A DNA stretch of 41,480 bases, from the NCBI GenBank assembly GCA_009602735.1, contig WELA01003463.1, forward strand, positions 98,057-139,536, written 5' to 3'. Shown one piece after another: positions 1 to 12,374 of this stretch. Origin of the DNA: Mesotaenium endlicherianum (Eukaryota > Streptophyta > Zygnematophyceae > Zygnematales > Mesotaeniaceae). Each line of letters begins with the position of its first letter. Position 1 is the stretch's first letter. Under the pieces are notes generated by a model. That model was not told the DNA's origin and searched no databases. It worked only from the letters and a program-made list of their open reading frames with translations. The translations under genes and the position numbers were made by a program.

Positions 1-495
1 GGGGGGGGGGTAGGAGTTCTTACAGATTGGTAGTGCACAAATAGGGCAAAGATTAAAAGGATCGGGGCTATATGCACGAAACACACACTCTCCTGCACTC
101 TCACTCTCTCTCCCCCTCTCTCTCTGCACAACAGCACAAAGCAGAGGGCCGACTTAGTCCCTGACAAACTCCCTCCTTGTCCCTCTTTCTGCACAATAGC
201 GCACATACAACCCCACAGCCCCCCCCCCCACACACACAACTGGTGCCTTCAAGGGCCCTACAGACGGGTGTGAACTCTACCTCAAGTTGGTACCTTGAGG
301 AGGCAGAAGGTGGGCACAACCCATTCTGTGCCGCCTTCTCTTGCTCTGTCGCCTCTTTCTCCTCCTCAGGCAACAGGTGCTCTCACGTCACAGGGAGTAG
401 TGTTTGCTGGGAATTCCCGTCTCGGCAGGATATGTCAACTGCCCATCAGCTGGCTCCATCGCCCTTCTTCTCACATTACTAGGAATAGATAAATA
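1..495. other. Low-complexity 3' flank of gene 1
   Basis: No gene is supported here. The stretch opens with a run of G, probably an assembly edge, and holds CT-rich microsatellite DNA around 95-125 and a C/CA-rich run near 220-238. Two similar segments containing ctctgcacaa-type sequence lie near 120 and 188. It lies just downstream of the gene 1 stop codon, so its right end probably contains the 3' UTR of that gene. The short open frames on both strands are compositionally biased and look spurious. Confidence 0.6.
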
Positions 496-3495
496 CTAAA
501 TAGTGCCGAGGGCGAGGAGCTCGTGATAAAAAACCTCATTCCAGGCATCGGGAACACCCGGGAGACAAAAGTGCACGCAGTCCTCACTTCCCGTCCTCTT
601 CTCGTCGGCCAGCTGCCCGCTCTTTCCGGGCAGCCCAAAGTCTTGGCCTCTGTTGCCCGTCAAGTCACGGCTAACATCCGCATTCGACAAGAGTTTGCTT
701 CTGCCCAAGGGAAGAGGCCCCACATGCGCGTCAGCCCTGCTTCTGGTCAGCTCCGAAACCTTCAAGACTTTTATCCTGCCCGAGCTTCCCAGGCTGCGTT
801 CTATTTCAGCTGCCCGGGGGTCCCGGTCAGGGAGAAGGCCTGCATCCGTCAGAGGCGAGTGCACGAAGGCACACTCTCCTTGCCTGCTCCAGGCAGAACT
901 TTTTACATCCTGATAATTAAAATCCTCAGAAGCTGCCCCAGCTGCCCCTCCGCCCGATACTCCCTCCTCACCAAAAGGTTCTGCCCCGGATTCTCGGTCA
1001 GCTGCAACGCCGCCCTCGCCGCCCTTGCCATCCCCCTTGCTGATGAAGTGCACGTGGCTGAGGCCCAGGAAAAAGATCGGCACGTGCTCCAACGCCGGGG
1101 AGCTTTCGACGGCTTGCCTCACGGTCAACAGGGCCCGCTCCAGCGCGCGCACGTACGTCATTTCCGAGAGAGAGCTGCTACTGGACACGGAGGCGTCGGA
1201 GGCGTCGGCATCAAAGGAGTCGGAGGAGCCGGAGGTGGAGGAGCGGTTGGATGAGTTGGACTCTGGAGAGTTGAAGGATTCAAAGGAGTCGAAGGAGCTG
1301 GAAGAGTTCGAGGATTCGGAGGAGGCATTGGAGGAGCTGGAGGCATTGGGGGCGCCTGAGCCTCTGGAGGAGTAGAACCGGATGCCATATTGCGTTCGCA
1401 TGTAGTCACTGTACCACAGGCCCGTGTTGAGCACCACCGTGTCGGCTCCCTTCCCGGCCACGTACTCGGCCCAGCTGTCGTCGGGCGCGTCGATGTCGAC
1501 AGCTGTCGCCCTGCCAGCGTCCGCGGGGAGCCTTGCCCAGAGGCTGCCAGGCGCACGCGCGCTCTCCACGCGCGCCAGAAAGGGCGAGTGGATGTATACA
1601 AAAGTGGCGTTGTAAGAAGGGAAGAGAAACTCGAAGCGCTTCCCCTCCTTGTTGATGGCTCTGCCGAAACGCTCCTGGGGCTGTCGCGGCGCCAGCTGGC
1701 CTGAAAGCTCGTCTGTCGATGCACCCCCGTCTGACGGCGTGGGGGATGATGGGGTCTTGGCAAGATCGAGCATGCAGAGCAAAGACTGGAACATCTGCAA
1801 AATCCCAAACCCTCCCTCCACCATTCCCCCCGCCCTCTCCCCACGCCCCCCCCCTCCTCTCCTCACCCACACCATATACAGCATTCAGGGGTCCTGTTTA
1901 AAAAGGCCTGCTGCTGTGACTGACTGCCTGCGAGACGCCGACCGCCTGAGAGATGCTACGTCTGTAATGACGAGGAGACCAGGCACGCTGAGGGCATGCC
2001 ACGTGGGCGAGGAAGGCGCAGGGGAAACACCTGGCGCATGATCGAGTCGCCGGCAAAGACGATGCGCTTGTTGCGCAGCCCCGAGAGCATGACGTGCGCG
2101 TCGAAGGGCGCCAGCTGGCAGTTGCGCCCTCCCGCAGGCCGCCAGCTGTACTTGGCATGCTGTTGCTGGACCTTGGTGGGCCCCTGCTCACCTCAGCAGC
2201 CAACCAGACTCTGTCCCTGAAGGGCACATGAGCTGCTGCCAGCACCACTTGACGGTGACTTTGAACCCTAAAACACTGAACCTTTGAACCCTAGAAGCAC
2301 TTACATGCTCCACTCTCGCGTGCTGCTCCCTGCTGAGCCTCTACCTCAACAACCTTGGCACACGCATGTGTGTCCTGCAAGACTTCCTCAAACAACGACA
2401 GGGGCTCGCTTCAACAGCAGCGTATGTCGGGTGATAGTACCGAAACAAAGCGAGGATGCGACATCACGTCAAGCAGGCGATTTCGATGCAAGTGCAGAAC
2501 AAGAGCCTGCATCACGCACATCAGGCACCGTCACTTGAGTGCAGATGGAAAATTGCTACAAGCGTCAGTCACCAACACTCTCTCCCAGCACTCTCTCCCA
2601 TCAACTCCCAAACCAAGGACCCTGTTCCCACTTGGTGTCCTACTGCTGCTCTTACTGGTTCGGCTTCGCGGCCCCTGGGAGGTCAAAGATTTAGCACAAG
2701 CGCGCAAACCCTGACCCTAAACCCTGATTCCCAAAATCCTACTCCCTGCCTTTCCCTTGCCCACGAGAGATGCGTGAAGAGCTTGATCGTTGATAAAATT
2801 CATCATGCAAACCAGAATTGACGAGCAAGTGCAGTGCTCCCAGGGCCCAGGGTAAGGGCAGCAAGGGCTTCTAGATGCGCCACCTGGCACTTGAAGCCTT
2901 CTTCCAGAAAGGGACAGCTGGAGGCATAGTAAAGAGGTCGGTGCTCTGTATCCAGTGCCCAGTCTCCGGTGTAGATGTCACAACTTTGAGGTTGATCTGA
3001 TGGTTGACCTGTCTGTCCGTGTCCAGCTTTTGTATGCACAGGTGCAAAGGTTTGTTTCACGGGAGCCTCAGATGTTTCATTGTGTACATCAACAATCCCC
3101 TCTGATGAAGGAGGAGAGTCATCAGGCAAGCTGGCTGGAGTTCTATCATGTATATCATCCTCCCACTCCTGAAGGGTCGTGCTCTTGAGATTGACAGCAT
3201 CATCTGATCTGCCTGAACCTTGCATGACGAACGAGACTGTGTCATGTTGACTTGCTGATGATTTCCTAGTCTCCACATTATGGTCAGAGTGTGCGTGGGT
3301 TGTGCCAGATTTAATATTTGTCGAGTGATCAGTGTATTCCGTTTCCCGAAATCCAACTGTCTCAGCTGAAGGTAGAGATGCCCCCAATTCGCCTCCTTTT
3401 TCTCCGTCTGGTGGAAATGAAGACCCAAAAAGAGCCAATAGTACCGTAGCTAGAAGGCAAAGAGGGGCAAGAAGCACCCAAGAGGTTCTAGGCAT
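496..3495 (-). CDS. TBL/PMR5-family polysaccharide O-acetyltransferase (PC-esterase), three exons
   Basis: Exons on the minus strand are 3495-2884, 2183-2031 and 1794-496, with GT-AG introns and phase 0 at both junctions, giving about 687 residues. The start ATG at 3495 precedes a signal anchor (residues about 6-23), so this is a type II membrane protein, probably Golgi. A variable stem follows, then a PMR5N block from residue 172 (CDIYTGDW ... CPFLEEGFKCQ) that continues across intron 1 into KYSWRP. The GDS motif (FAGDSIMRQ, Ser251) ends exon 2, and exon 3 opens with MFQSLLCML, as expected for the family. The NTGLWYS block and the C-terminal DCVHFCLPG block (Asp660, His663) supply the remaining esterase motifs. 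Family members O-acetylate wall polysaccharides such as xylan, mannan or pectin; the substrate here cannot be told. Serine- and Gly-rich inserts make it longer than usual. Confidence 0.86.
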
Positions 3496-4555
3496 TGCAC
3501 CGGATACACCTTCAGGTAGTAAAAATCACTTCTGCCGGTCTATTGAGGCTTGATGCATGACGGCGTTCAAAATCGACATTTGAACTAGATAGGTCCGACA
3601 GACTTAGTGGAGAGTGCAAAAAAAGTGAATAGTCTAGTGCTTTAGAACTTAGCGTAAGAAGAGCAAGGGTTCATCTATCAACGAGAGACAGGAAGGTTGA
3701 GGAGACGGGCTCTGTGGCTAGTGATCAGAAAGCTCCCCTCATATCGGGCCTTGTATGTGGTCTAATCTGAAGAGTGCTGGATGACCTGACCAAGAACAAT
3801 GCAAATTTGATCGAACAAACTTTGTCAATTTCACCAACACATTTCCACTTGACCATAAATTCTCTTCTTTATATTTCCATGATCAGGACCTTTTCTGTTC
3901 TTTAACAGTCTTGTTAATTCGTACTCAATCGGAACGCAGTGGTAGAACAGGTTTTTAATAGCAGGCATTTCGTTCGAAACGTGCCCAGCAACTTTTTCTT
4001 CTCTATCGCCCTCGACCACCCTCGACCACTCTCAGACAACCCCTCGATACATTGTGCGCAGTCCCCGTCCCTAGCCCTCCCCGAGAAACAGTACCATTCG
4101 TACGAAGACACGGATAACCTTCGAAGTGTGTAAAGGCGTGTTGATATGAACCCGAAGAAACCCGATGAACTCGATAAGAAGATCTACGTCCATCGTGAGG
4201 TCATATAAAATGCTCAGCTGCAGCTCGATTTTGGCCGGACCCCCAGTATGAGGATGAAGTTCAATTTGCATATAAGCCTGTCACTCTCGTGTCAGATCAG
4301 TTCTCGACATTCTAGACCTGCATGGTTGCTAGCTAAGATGTTAAGTATTTTGTAGTGCTCTGTCCGTCAAGGTCATTCCGGATAACTTCGATTAGGTGCG
4401 AGTTTGTTGCACAGCTTTTTATCCATGGCAGTAAATTTCTCTTGGCTTGAAAACATAGAGATATAGGGTTGAAGACTAGCTTCTTATCGACTACGACTAT
4501 AGGACCGCAAAACTATACCAATCGGCTTAACACGCATTGGTCTTGCAGGAGCACC
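3496..4555. promoter_or_regulatory. Divergent intergenic region between genes 1 and 2
   Basis: About 1.06 kb separates the start codons of two divergently transcribed genes, so it should hold both promoters and both 5' UTRs. A TATATAAA-like sequence (catataaaatg) lies at about 4203 on the plus strand. A short direct repeat of ctcgaccac occurs at about 4011-4028. A possible 3' splice site (cttgcag) lies about six bases before the gene 2 ATG, so a 5' UTR intron is possible. No coding sequence is convincing here. Confidence 0.5.
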
Positions 4556-6575
4556 ATGCGCTCCCCAGACAGGTCACGCGCTTATTCCTCTGGTCAGTTT
4601 AATTCTTCTAGTTCTAGGAGGGAGGAATTGTCTTCGGGACAGATGAGGGTTCAGAGTTCCACTGGAAAGTCTAGTAGGAGTAAAGCTCGCAGTTTGGGGC
4701 GGAACACTGAAGATGCTTCTGCCAAGGCCTCACAGGAGAAAGACAGGGAATACTCTCCAATAGCAGCTGCCTTATCTCCTAGTGCACCCCCTCCTAAATC
4801 CTATGGCTACTACTCACTACAGGCTTCTGAGGATCAAAGGAAAGGGGAACTAAGGAAGCCGCAAGACCCTGAGTCGGCAGTTAAGATAGCATATGGCCCT
4901 GAGCCTCCTGCAGAATTAGTTAAGAATGTTGAGCAGAAAGAGGAGAAAGCGAACGGAGCCAAAGATCCTAACAGGGCGCAAGGTACCCACGTAGATGGAA
5001 GTGCAGACGGTGATACAAACAGTTCAAGCTCTTATGAGAGGAAAAAGAGCAAGCGACATAAGAAGTCAGCTGGGAAAAAAGCCTCGAAGCATGTGTCATC
5101 AAGCAGGAAGAAGGAAAAATCAAGGCACTCAAAGGGTGGAAAGATGGTTGATTACAGTGAGTCAGAGGAGGACCACTCGGAGAGAAGCGACTCTTCTCCT
5201 TACAGTTCTAGTTCGGAGGAGGCAAAGAGGAAGTCCAGGCGAAGAAGCCGTAAAGCTGGATCCAAGAGAGATCATTTGAGCGTGACGATGAACCCTGATA
5301 CAAGTTTGCAGGTCAAAGAAAATAAGAAGAATGATAAGAAAAGACACGAGTCCCAGGAAGTAAGGGAGGGACTTGACGTGGATGCAAGTGAGAAGACAGG
5401 AAGAACCCATCACAAGCAGGATGCAGAAGACGAGACTGGTAAAGCTGCTGAGAGGAGGCCATTTGATAAACCCGCGGAAGTGCGTCAGCAACCGCAGCAG
5501 GCGGCTTCAGAGATGTTAAAGGCTCCTCCTGCAGCTGAGGGTGTATCAAAAGCATCTGACAGAGTTGATGACACTCAGAGGATGAAAACAGAGAGACCAG
5601 ACAAAGACAAAAACTTGCCTTCAAGGACGGGTTTAGAACGTAAAGCTGAAGGTGGAGAAGGGTCCAATCTTGATCCCAAAAACGAGGTCTTGAAAGGTGC
5701 AGCAAGGGATGAAGACAGGAGCAGAGTTTCAAACAGCGAAGCTCAATTGGAGGAGGAGGACCAAGCTGGTGCTATGTCGGAGAAGAATAAGATAGCCTTC
5801 AAGCTGAAGAAGAAACAGCCGCCGCCTGCAGTGGCTGCAACTGTTGTGGAGGCTTTCAAGGCTAAACCCTCTGCCAGGATTGGTGCTTCAGCACAGAATG
5901 AGCTTCTGAAGTTGAGGTTAGATGCTTGGAAGGACAACAATCTGAGAGAAGACGAGACTGCCGTCACTGATCAGAAGGCCGCGGCTGAAGAAAGCTTGGG
6001 AGCTAGAGGAACATCTGCTAAGGACAACAGAAAAGGGGTGGCTGCAGAAGACACAGGGGGGAAAAGAAGCAAGCAATTTTATCAGCAAGAGCTAGCTACT
6101 CCTGTGGATCGAGATTTGAGCTCCATCAGGTCCGTAGAAGAGCGCCATGTGTCTGAGGAAAAGAGGTCAGATAAGCGGGAAGCGAAGATGCGGCAGAAGC
6201 TGGCCGATAAGAAGAAGCTGGAAAAGCAGCAGGAGAAGCGGAAGGCCTCGTCTTCTCGCCCGTCCAGATACGACGAATCTCAGTATTCAGATGATTCTGG
6301 CTCACGTTCAGCCTCTCCTGGCGCTCGTCCCCGCTCAGCTTCAGTCTCAGAGTCACCAGGCCGAGAGCGCGCCAATCTCCGCTCCAAGCCTCCAGCAAAT
6401 GTGTTCCCACCTCCCCCTCCCCCTCCCCCTCCCCTGCCAGCTCCCTCAGCACCCGTGCCATCTGGCCCACCTCCTCTACCACCACCCTCTTTGCCACCGC
6501 CGCCTCCTTCCTCTCCCCCCCCTCCCTCCCCTCCTCCCCCTCCACCTCCTCCATCTGCTCCAGCCGCTGCTACTG

Positions 6576-6607
<32 letters not shown>

Positions 6608-9600
6608 CCTTCTCATGCCCCTCCTCCTGTTGTCAAAAAAGCATCTCCCTTTGCCTTAGATGCCCCCCTCCCCCCCCCAGCTCCCCCTCTGTCCGCCTCG
6701 CCCTCGCCGTCTGCATCGTCAGAGCAGGAGTTAAGTTCTCCCGTGCAAGTTAAGAAGGAGAGGAGCAGAGACAGGACTGCCTTGAAAAGTGCGGGCAAGA
6801 AGTTTGTGGCAGAGGGAAAGATCAAGGACGTTGGATCTGGAAAGGTCAGAGCTGCGTTTGATGCAGACTTCGAGCAGGCCTATCTGGCGGGCGCAAGCAG
6901 GAAGCAGAAGAGGGGGCGTTCTCTACCCTCCGAGGAGGAGGAGGAGGAGATGGACGAACACAAGGATGCTGATACGAGACACCCTCGGAAGAAGAGGCTT
7001 GGCCATGTGGCGATTCCAGGAAGAAGGGAAGCTGAGGCAGGACTGAAGGGCAAAAGTATGCTACTTGCTGACCCTGCAGAAAAGCCCTCCAAGAGGGAGA
7101 AGGTCAGGGAGGAGCCAGTCTCGCCAGATGTCAAGGCGCTCCTCAGACGGAGCCGGCAGCGCCAAGAGGCACCTTCTCCTGATCCTTCAGGCAGCGCTTA
7201 TTCAAGCTCGGGTTCTGAGGGAGCCGGAGAGAGTGACAGAGAGTGGCAGGGGAAGCTGCTGGCCCCTCTGCCACCTGTTAGGAAGGGGAGCACAGATTCG
7301 GAAGAAAGTGGGGAAAGTGACAAAGAGCGGCAGAGGAAGTTGCAGGCCTTGCCACCTGCCAGGAAGGGAGGCTCCTCCCGGATGCAGGTGTCAGCCTCCG
7401 ACGGGTCTTCCGAGACACCATCTGACGGAGAGTCTGACTCCGATGTCCCTCCGTCTGAGTACAACCAGCTTGCAGCGTGAGTGCTTCGTTGCCTCTGCAT
7501 TGTAGACATCCTGACTGTATGACCTTAGAGTAATCTCTTACGAAGTGCAATATAAAATATGAACTGCCAACTTCTCTGCTAGCAGGACAAGATGTGCGTA
7601 CCAACAGCGCAGGCTCTACTAGTGCCGCATGACCATCTGCATTGCATGCCAGTAGTTTTATCTCAGTTTTCTTCGTGGTTTGTGAATTGCTGAAGCCCGC
7701 TGCTTTCGGGCACGGACTTGCTTTCCTCTCCACCTTCAGGGGCTTCTCTTCCGTGGTCAAGTTCTCTAAGATGAGCCTGCATGGTGAAGAGGGCAGGCTA
7801 TTTGAGGTTCAGTGCACACGTGGTAATTAACTAGTCGAGTGATGTGTGCATGTGGGTGTCCCGGGTGCTGAGTCCAACCATCATTGGATGCTTGGGATTT
7901 TTTTGCTTTTAAACCGTTTCCATTCTGCAGGAGACGAGCAAGCCGCTCAGAGGTGGAGTATGCTGAGCTGGAGGAGCTCCAGCGCATGATGCGCCACCGC
8001 AGGGAGGAGGCTCTCTTGCGCGAGGCCCTCAGCAATGCCCATAGGGACCGACAGCGCAAGCTCAAACCCCGTGAGGAAGAGGAAGTGGAGGAGGAGGAGG
8101 AGGAGGAGTCAGAGCTCTCAGCTCCCTCGCACCTCTCTATGTCGGCGTCAGGGAGCTCTTCCTTTGAAGCATCCTCGGAGGAGGACGAGGAGGCCTACTT
8201 CCAGAGACAGCAGGAAGTGATGAAGCGCAAGAGCAGGGCGGGGGGCAGCGCTGCCGTGGCTGCCATGGCTCCTCGGCACCTCCAGGCGAGAGAGGAGAAG
8301 AAGGGGAGGAGCGCGAGAGAGGCTGCGGGAAGGGAGGCTGCCAGGAGTGCTGCAAAGGAGCTCGGGAGGAGGGGGAGGAGCAAGAGCGCCGGGAAAGGGT
8401 ACGAGAGAAGCTCGGAGAAGAAGAAGCTGAAGGGCGGGAAGGCCAGGAGGGCTTCGAGCGGGGGCAGCAAGAGGTGGAAGGAGGAGGAGGAGGAGGAGGA
8501 GGAGGATGTGATCAGCAGCAGCGGGTACGAGAGCGAGGAGGAGAGGGAGGAGGCGCTGCTGCTGCACAAGAGGCGCCGGGAGAAGGCGGGCGAGGAGAAG
8601 GAGCGGGAGCGGGAGAGGGAGAGAGAGAAGAAGAAGAAGAAGAAGCGCAAGGGCAAGGAGAAGGAGAGGAGCCGCAGGAAGTCGCGCAGGAGCCACAGGG
8701 GGAGCAGCAGCGACGACGACGACAGCGACAGCGAGAGCAGCAGCGACGAGGGCGACCGAGGCGCGGAGGAGGAGGAGGAGAACGAGCGGGATGCTGCGCC
8801 TGCTCCCGTGAAGTTCAAGAGCTCCAAGACCAACGCTCTGCATGTGAGTGCCGTAATCTGCTATTGCCGCCAATGGCACGCTCTTGTGCTGGTGCTGGGC
8901 GCTGGTGCTGGTGCTGGTGCAGCTCTCCGTTCACGAACCTGCAAAATTTGCTGTGGCCTTAAATTCTTGCATGGAGTCTTTAGGTTCTTGTTTGCACAAG
9001 TTGTGGACACGTGGGAGACTCCTGGATCTGGAAAAGCGTGTGCCTGTGTGCGCGCGTGCGTATGCGCGTGTGCGCGTGTGCGTTTCATGAGAGGGTGTGT
9101 CTCTGTTTGTCCTCAAGTGTAACGCATTCTTGGAACTCTAACAGGTGTTGTGAGGGGGCAGTGAGGGGGCAGTGAGGGGGCAGGGAATGCTGCCTGTGGC
9201 CTTTTCTTATTCACGTAGCATGTGCACCACAGGCTGTCCTTTGGCTCTCCGGCTCTTATTGCTCTTTCATCCGGGCAGGCAAAATTTTTGCGATAATGCC
9301 AGCGTGTGCCGCATGCAGTAGCTTATTCTCTGGCTCCTGCTTTTTCTCTGGGCAGGCAAAGATGGCGGAGGAGGCGAGGAAGAGGGAGTTGGCTCGCCGC
9401 AACGTTCAGTTGGCCGCTGTAAGTGTGCCTCTTCAATTTCGCCTGCAGAGTGGAAGCACGCACCTGCTCCTATATCTCGTGTGGCTCCAGAGGTTGCTAG
9501 TTGGGGGGAGGGGGAGAGGGAGAGGGAGGAGACTGAGAGTGAGCGAGGGCAAGAGAGCAGAAGATGGCCGGCCTCGTCCCTGTTGCCTTGTGCTACAGTA

Positions 9601-12326
9601 CGGTGTAAGTGGGCCTTATCAGTAGGAGTCGGCTGGGGCTCACCACCCGGGCTCACTCTCAGACGGATAATTGGCATGCCACGCATATGCTATTGGGCGT
9701 GCCTGGGGTGAGGGGAGGGGGGGGCAGGACCTACCAGACAGTCAGTAGCATAGATGCTGCAGAGGAATGCTGGGAGAGAGGGTCCTGCGTGTGCTGCCTT
9801 TGCGCCACCCGTGCATGTGGGTTTTGAGTGTGAGCGCAACACGAGCCGGCTGCTGGGCTATGGGGAAGGACAGGACCTTCGAGTCAGCAGCATTGAGAAG
9901 CAGGGGGGCGTCCTGCCTTTTTGCCTTTGCGCCACTTGTGCTCGCCTGCACTGACTGTGCGCCTGACACTGGTGGGCTGCTGGGCCGCTCAGGCAACTTA
10001 AAAGTGGGAAGATGCACAGAGAGAGACATATATATCTACTATGGAGGGGGGGAGAGTCCTACCCGCATTGGCTTGGCTTTACTCGTGCCTGCTCAGATAG
10101 AGTGTGGGTGGGCGTAATATCCAAAGGCTGGTGGGCCGTCGGGGGAGGCACAGCAACACAGCAGCGGCTGACCAGCGGTGAGGGAGGTGCCGTGAGAGTG
10201 TGCTGCCTTTGCAGACACACCTGTGCTTGCTTAGGTGAAGCGTGAATTTAACGCTGCTGAGCTGCTGGGATTTTGTCTTGGTTATGTTGGGGGGGGGGGG
10301 GGGNNNNNNNNNNNNNNNNNNNNNNNNNNNNNNNNNNNNNNNNNNNNNNNNNNNNNNNNNNNNNNNNNNNNNNNNNNNNNNNNNNNNNNNNNNNNNNNNN
10401 NNNNNNNNNNNNNNNNNNNNNNNNNNNNNNNNNNNNNNNNNNNNNNNNNNNNNNNNGGGCACGACACGAAACAGGAGCGGCTGAACAGCGGCGAGATGCA
10501 GAAGGCGCGCGAGGAGGCCAAGGAGATGCAGCGCCTCTACGGCACCTCCGACTGGCGGTACTCTTCCTTGCCTGCTCTGCTCTGCTCCTCCTCTGCTCTG
10601 CTCCTCCTCTGCCCCTTGTGTGCTGCCCCTCCTCTGCTGCCGCTGCTCTGCTCCTCCTCTGCTGCTCTGTTATGCTGCTGCTGCTATGCTGCTGCCTCCT
10701 GTTCTTTCTTCCTCATTGAATGGTTTCATGTATGTGGTTGCGTCCATGGTGCAGATATCAAAAATATGCATGCCCATCCCAGTGTGTGTGCTGATTACTC
10801 TGCCTGCTATCTTGGGCCTGAATGTACACCTAGTATATCGCATGGAGAGATTGAACCCCTAAAGAGCCAGCTGGGACTCTAACGTGGCAGTGCCTGGTTC
10901 CAGGCTGCTGCCTTTGTGTCTCTTCTGCCTTATCGAGGAAAAGAAGGCTCTGACAGTTAGGGGGCTGTTTGCCTGGGGGAAAACTGCGTGGACGTTTTGT
11001 AAGCTCGTCTAGTGTGCACTATGCTGTGACGTGGTGTTCTCTTTTCTTTGATGAGGCGCTCTCGCCACTGTGATTTGTATTTAGGCCTGCAATTGTGGCT
11101 GCATGTGGGCATGTGCAATGGTTTTTTTTGTCGAGTGCTTCTTACCTACTGATCGCCATCCTCGTAAGCAGAGCTCAAAACAACCTGATGACTTGATCTC
11201 TAGATCTTAGGTGCCCAAGTACTTGAAGTAGTTCTTTTCTTGGATGCTATTCACTCTATCATGTGTGGTACCTGTTTCTGTTGTGTGCGTGCAGGGCTCA
11301 GAAGAAGCTGCGCCGCGAGAAGGGGGTATGTGCAGCACCTGCCATGAGAGTTTTGAGATGTGCAAGCCGCTGCTGTTGCACTGCTCACACAGCGGTGTAC
11401 AAATGTGTACTGAGTAGAAGCTTTCAAAAGCAGATGATGAGAAATGGGCTTCGATAGATGTTTATAACTGAAACACTTAGGCCTGTGAATCTGTCGGCTG
11501 TGGGTCTGCCTCTAGTATACATGTAGTTGTGTAAACACATCTGCATATACATGCGGCTTCTTTAATATGCATATCTATGTAGAACATACAGACCCGAGTG
11601 TATGTGTGCACACGTATATCTAAAATATATCCGTAGTATGCATCGCTGGTGCGAGTACGGGCCCTGAGCGAGCACGCTGGGGAGGGGGGTGCAGCAACTG
11701 GAGAGGACGGTGGCGGCCGGCAAGAAGCTGGAGCGGCTGGAGGCCGTGGAGGCCGCGCGCATGGATGCCTTCCGCGTCGCTGTAAGTGGCGCACTCATCA
11801 GGACACGGCTTCTTCTCCTCCTGCCAGCTGCCTTATCCTGACAGCTGTCTTATGCTGACAGCTTCTTCTCCTGACAGCTGTCTGTGATTGCAACCAGGCA
11901 GCATGTCCTTGCGCGTGAAGGGGGGGGTTGGTAGGTCAATCATGCACGTGTAGTGCAGCAACCCCGAGGGAGGGGGCTGTGCACTCAAGTGTGTTCTGCC
12001 GGAGAGTGAATTGCCGCATGGACATGCATGAGAGCTGCTCTGAGCTTGACTGTGCCATAACCCAGTATGATAGTCTGGCAATGTTCCTTCCCACTCCCCC
12101 TCCCCCCCAAAAAGAAAACGGCCCCTCTCTTGGTTGCCTGCAGGCAAAACCTGTTTGAACCTTGTTCTGGCTTAGCCGTTGGAGGGCACAATGAGTTGCT
12201 TTTTTTTGGGGTTGGTCTGAAAGTGAGCGCAAATAGCATCTACAACCTACTATCTTCTCTCAGCCTTTTCCCCATCCCAAACTGGGGACAAAGCTGGGAG
12301 AGGTCAGAAGCATGCTCTAAAGCGTC

Positions 12327-12374
<48 letters not shown>

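Noticed and set aside
4469..4555. Upstream extension of the gene 2 reading frame
   Set aside because: The extension starts at a non-ATG codon. The ATG at 4556 has a better context and lies just after a possible splice acceptor.
8148..8879. Long leucine- and serine-rich open frames on the minus strand opposite gene 2 exon 2
   Set aside because: They mirror the GAG/AAG-rich coding strand and are compositional shadows.
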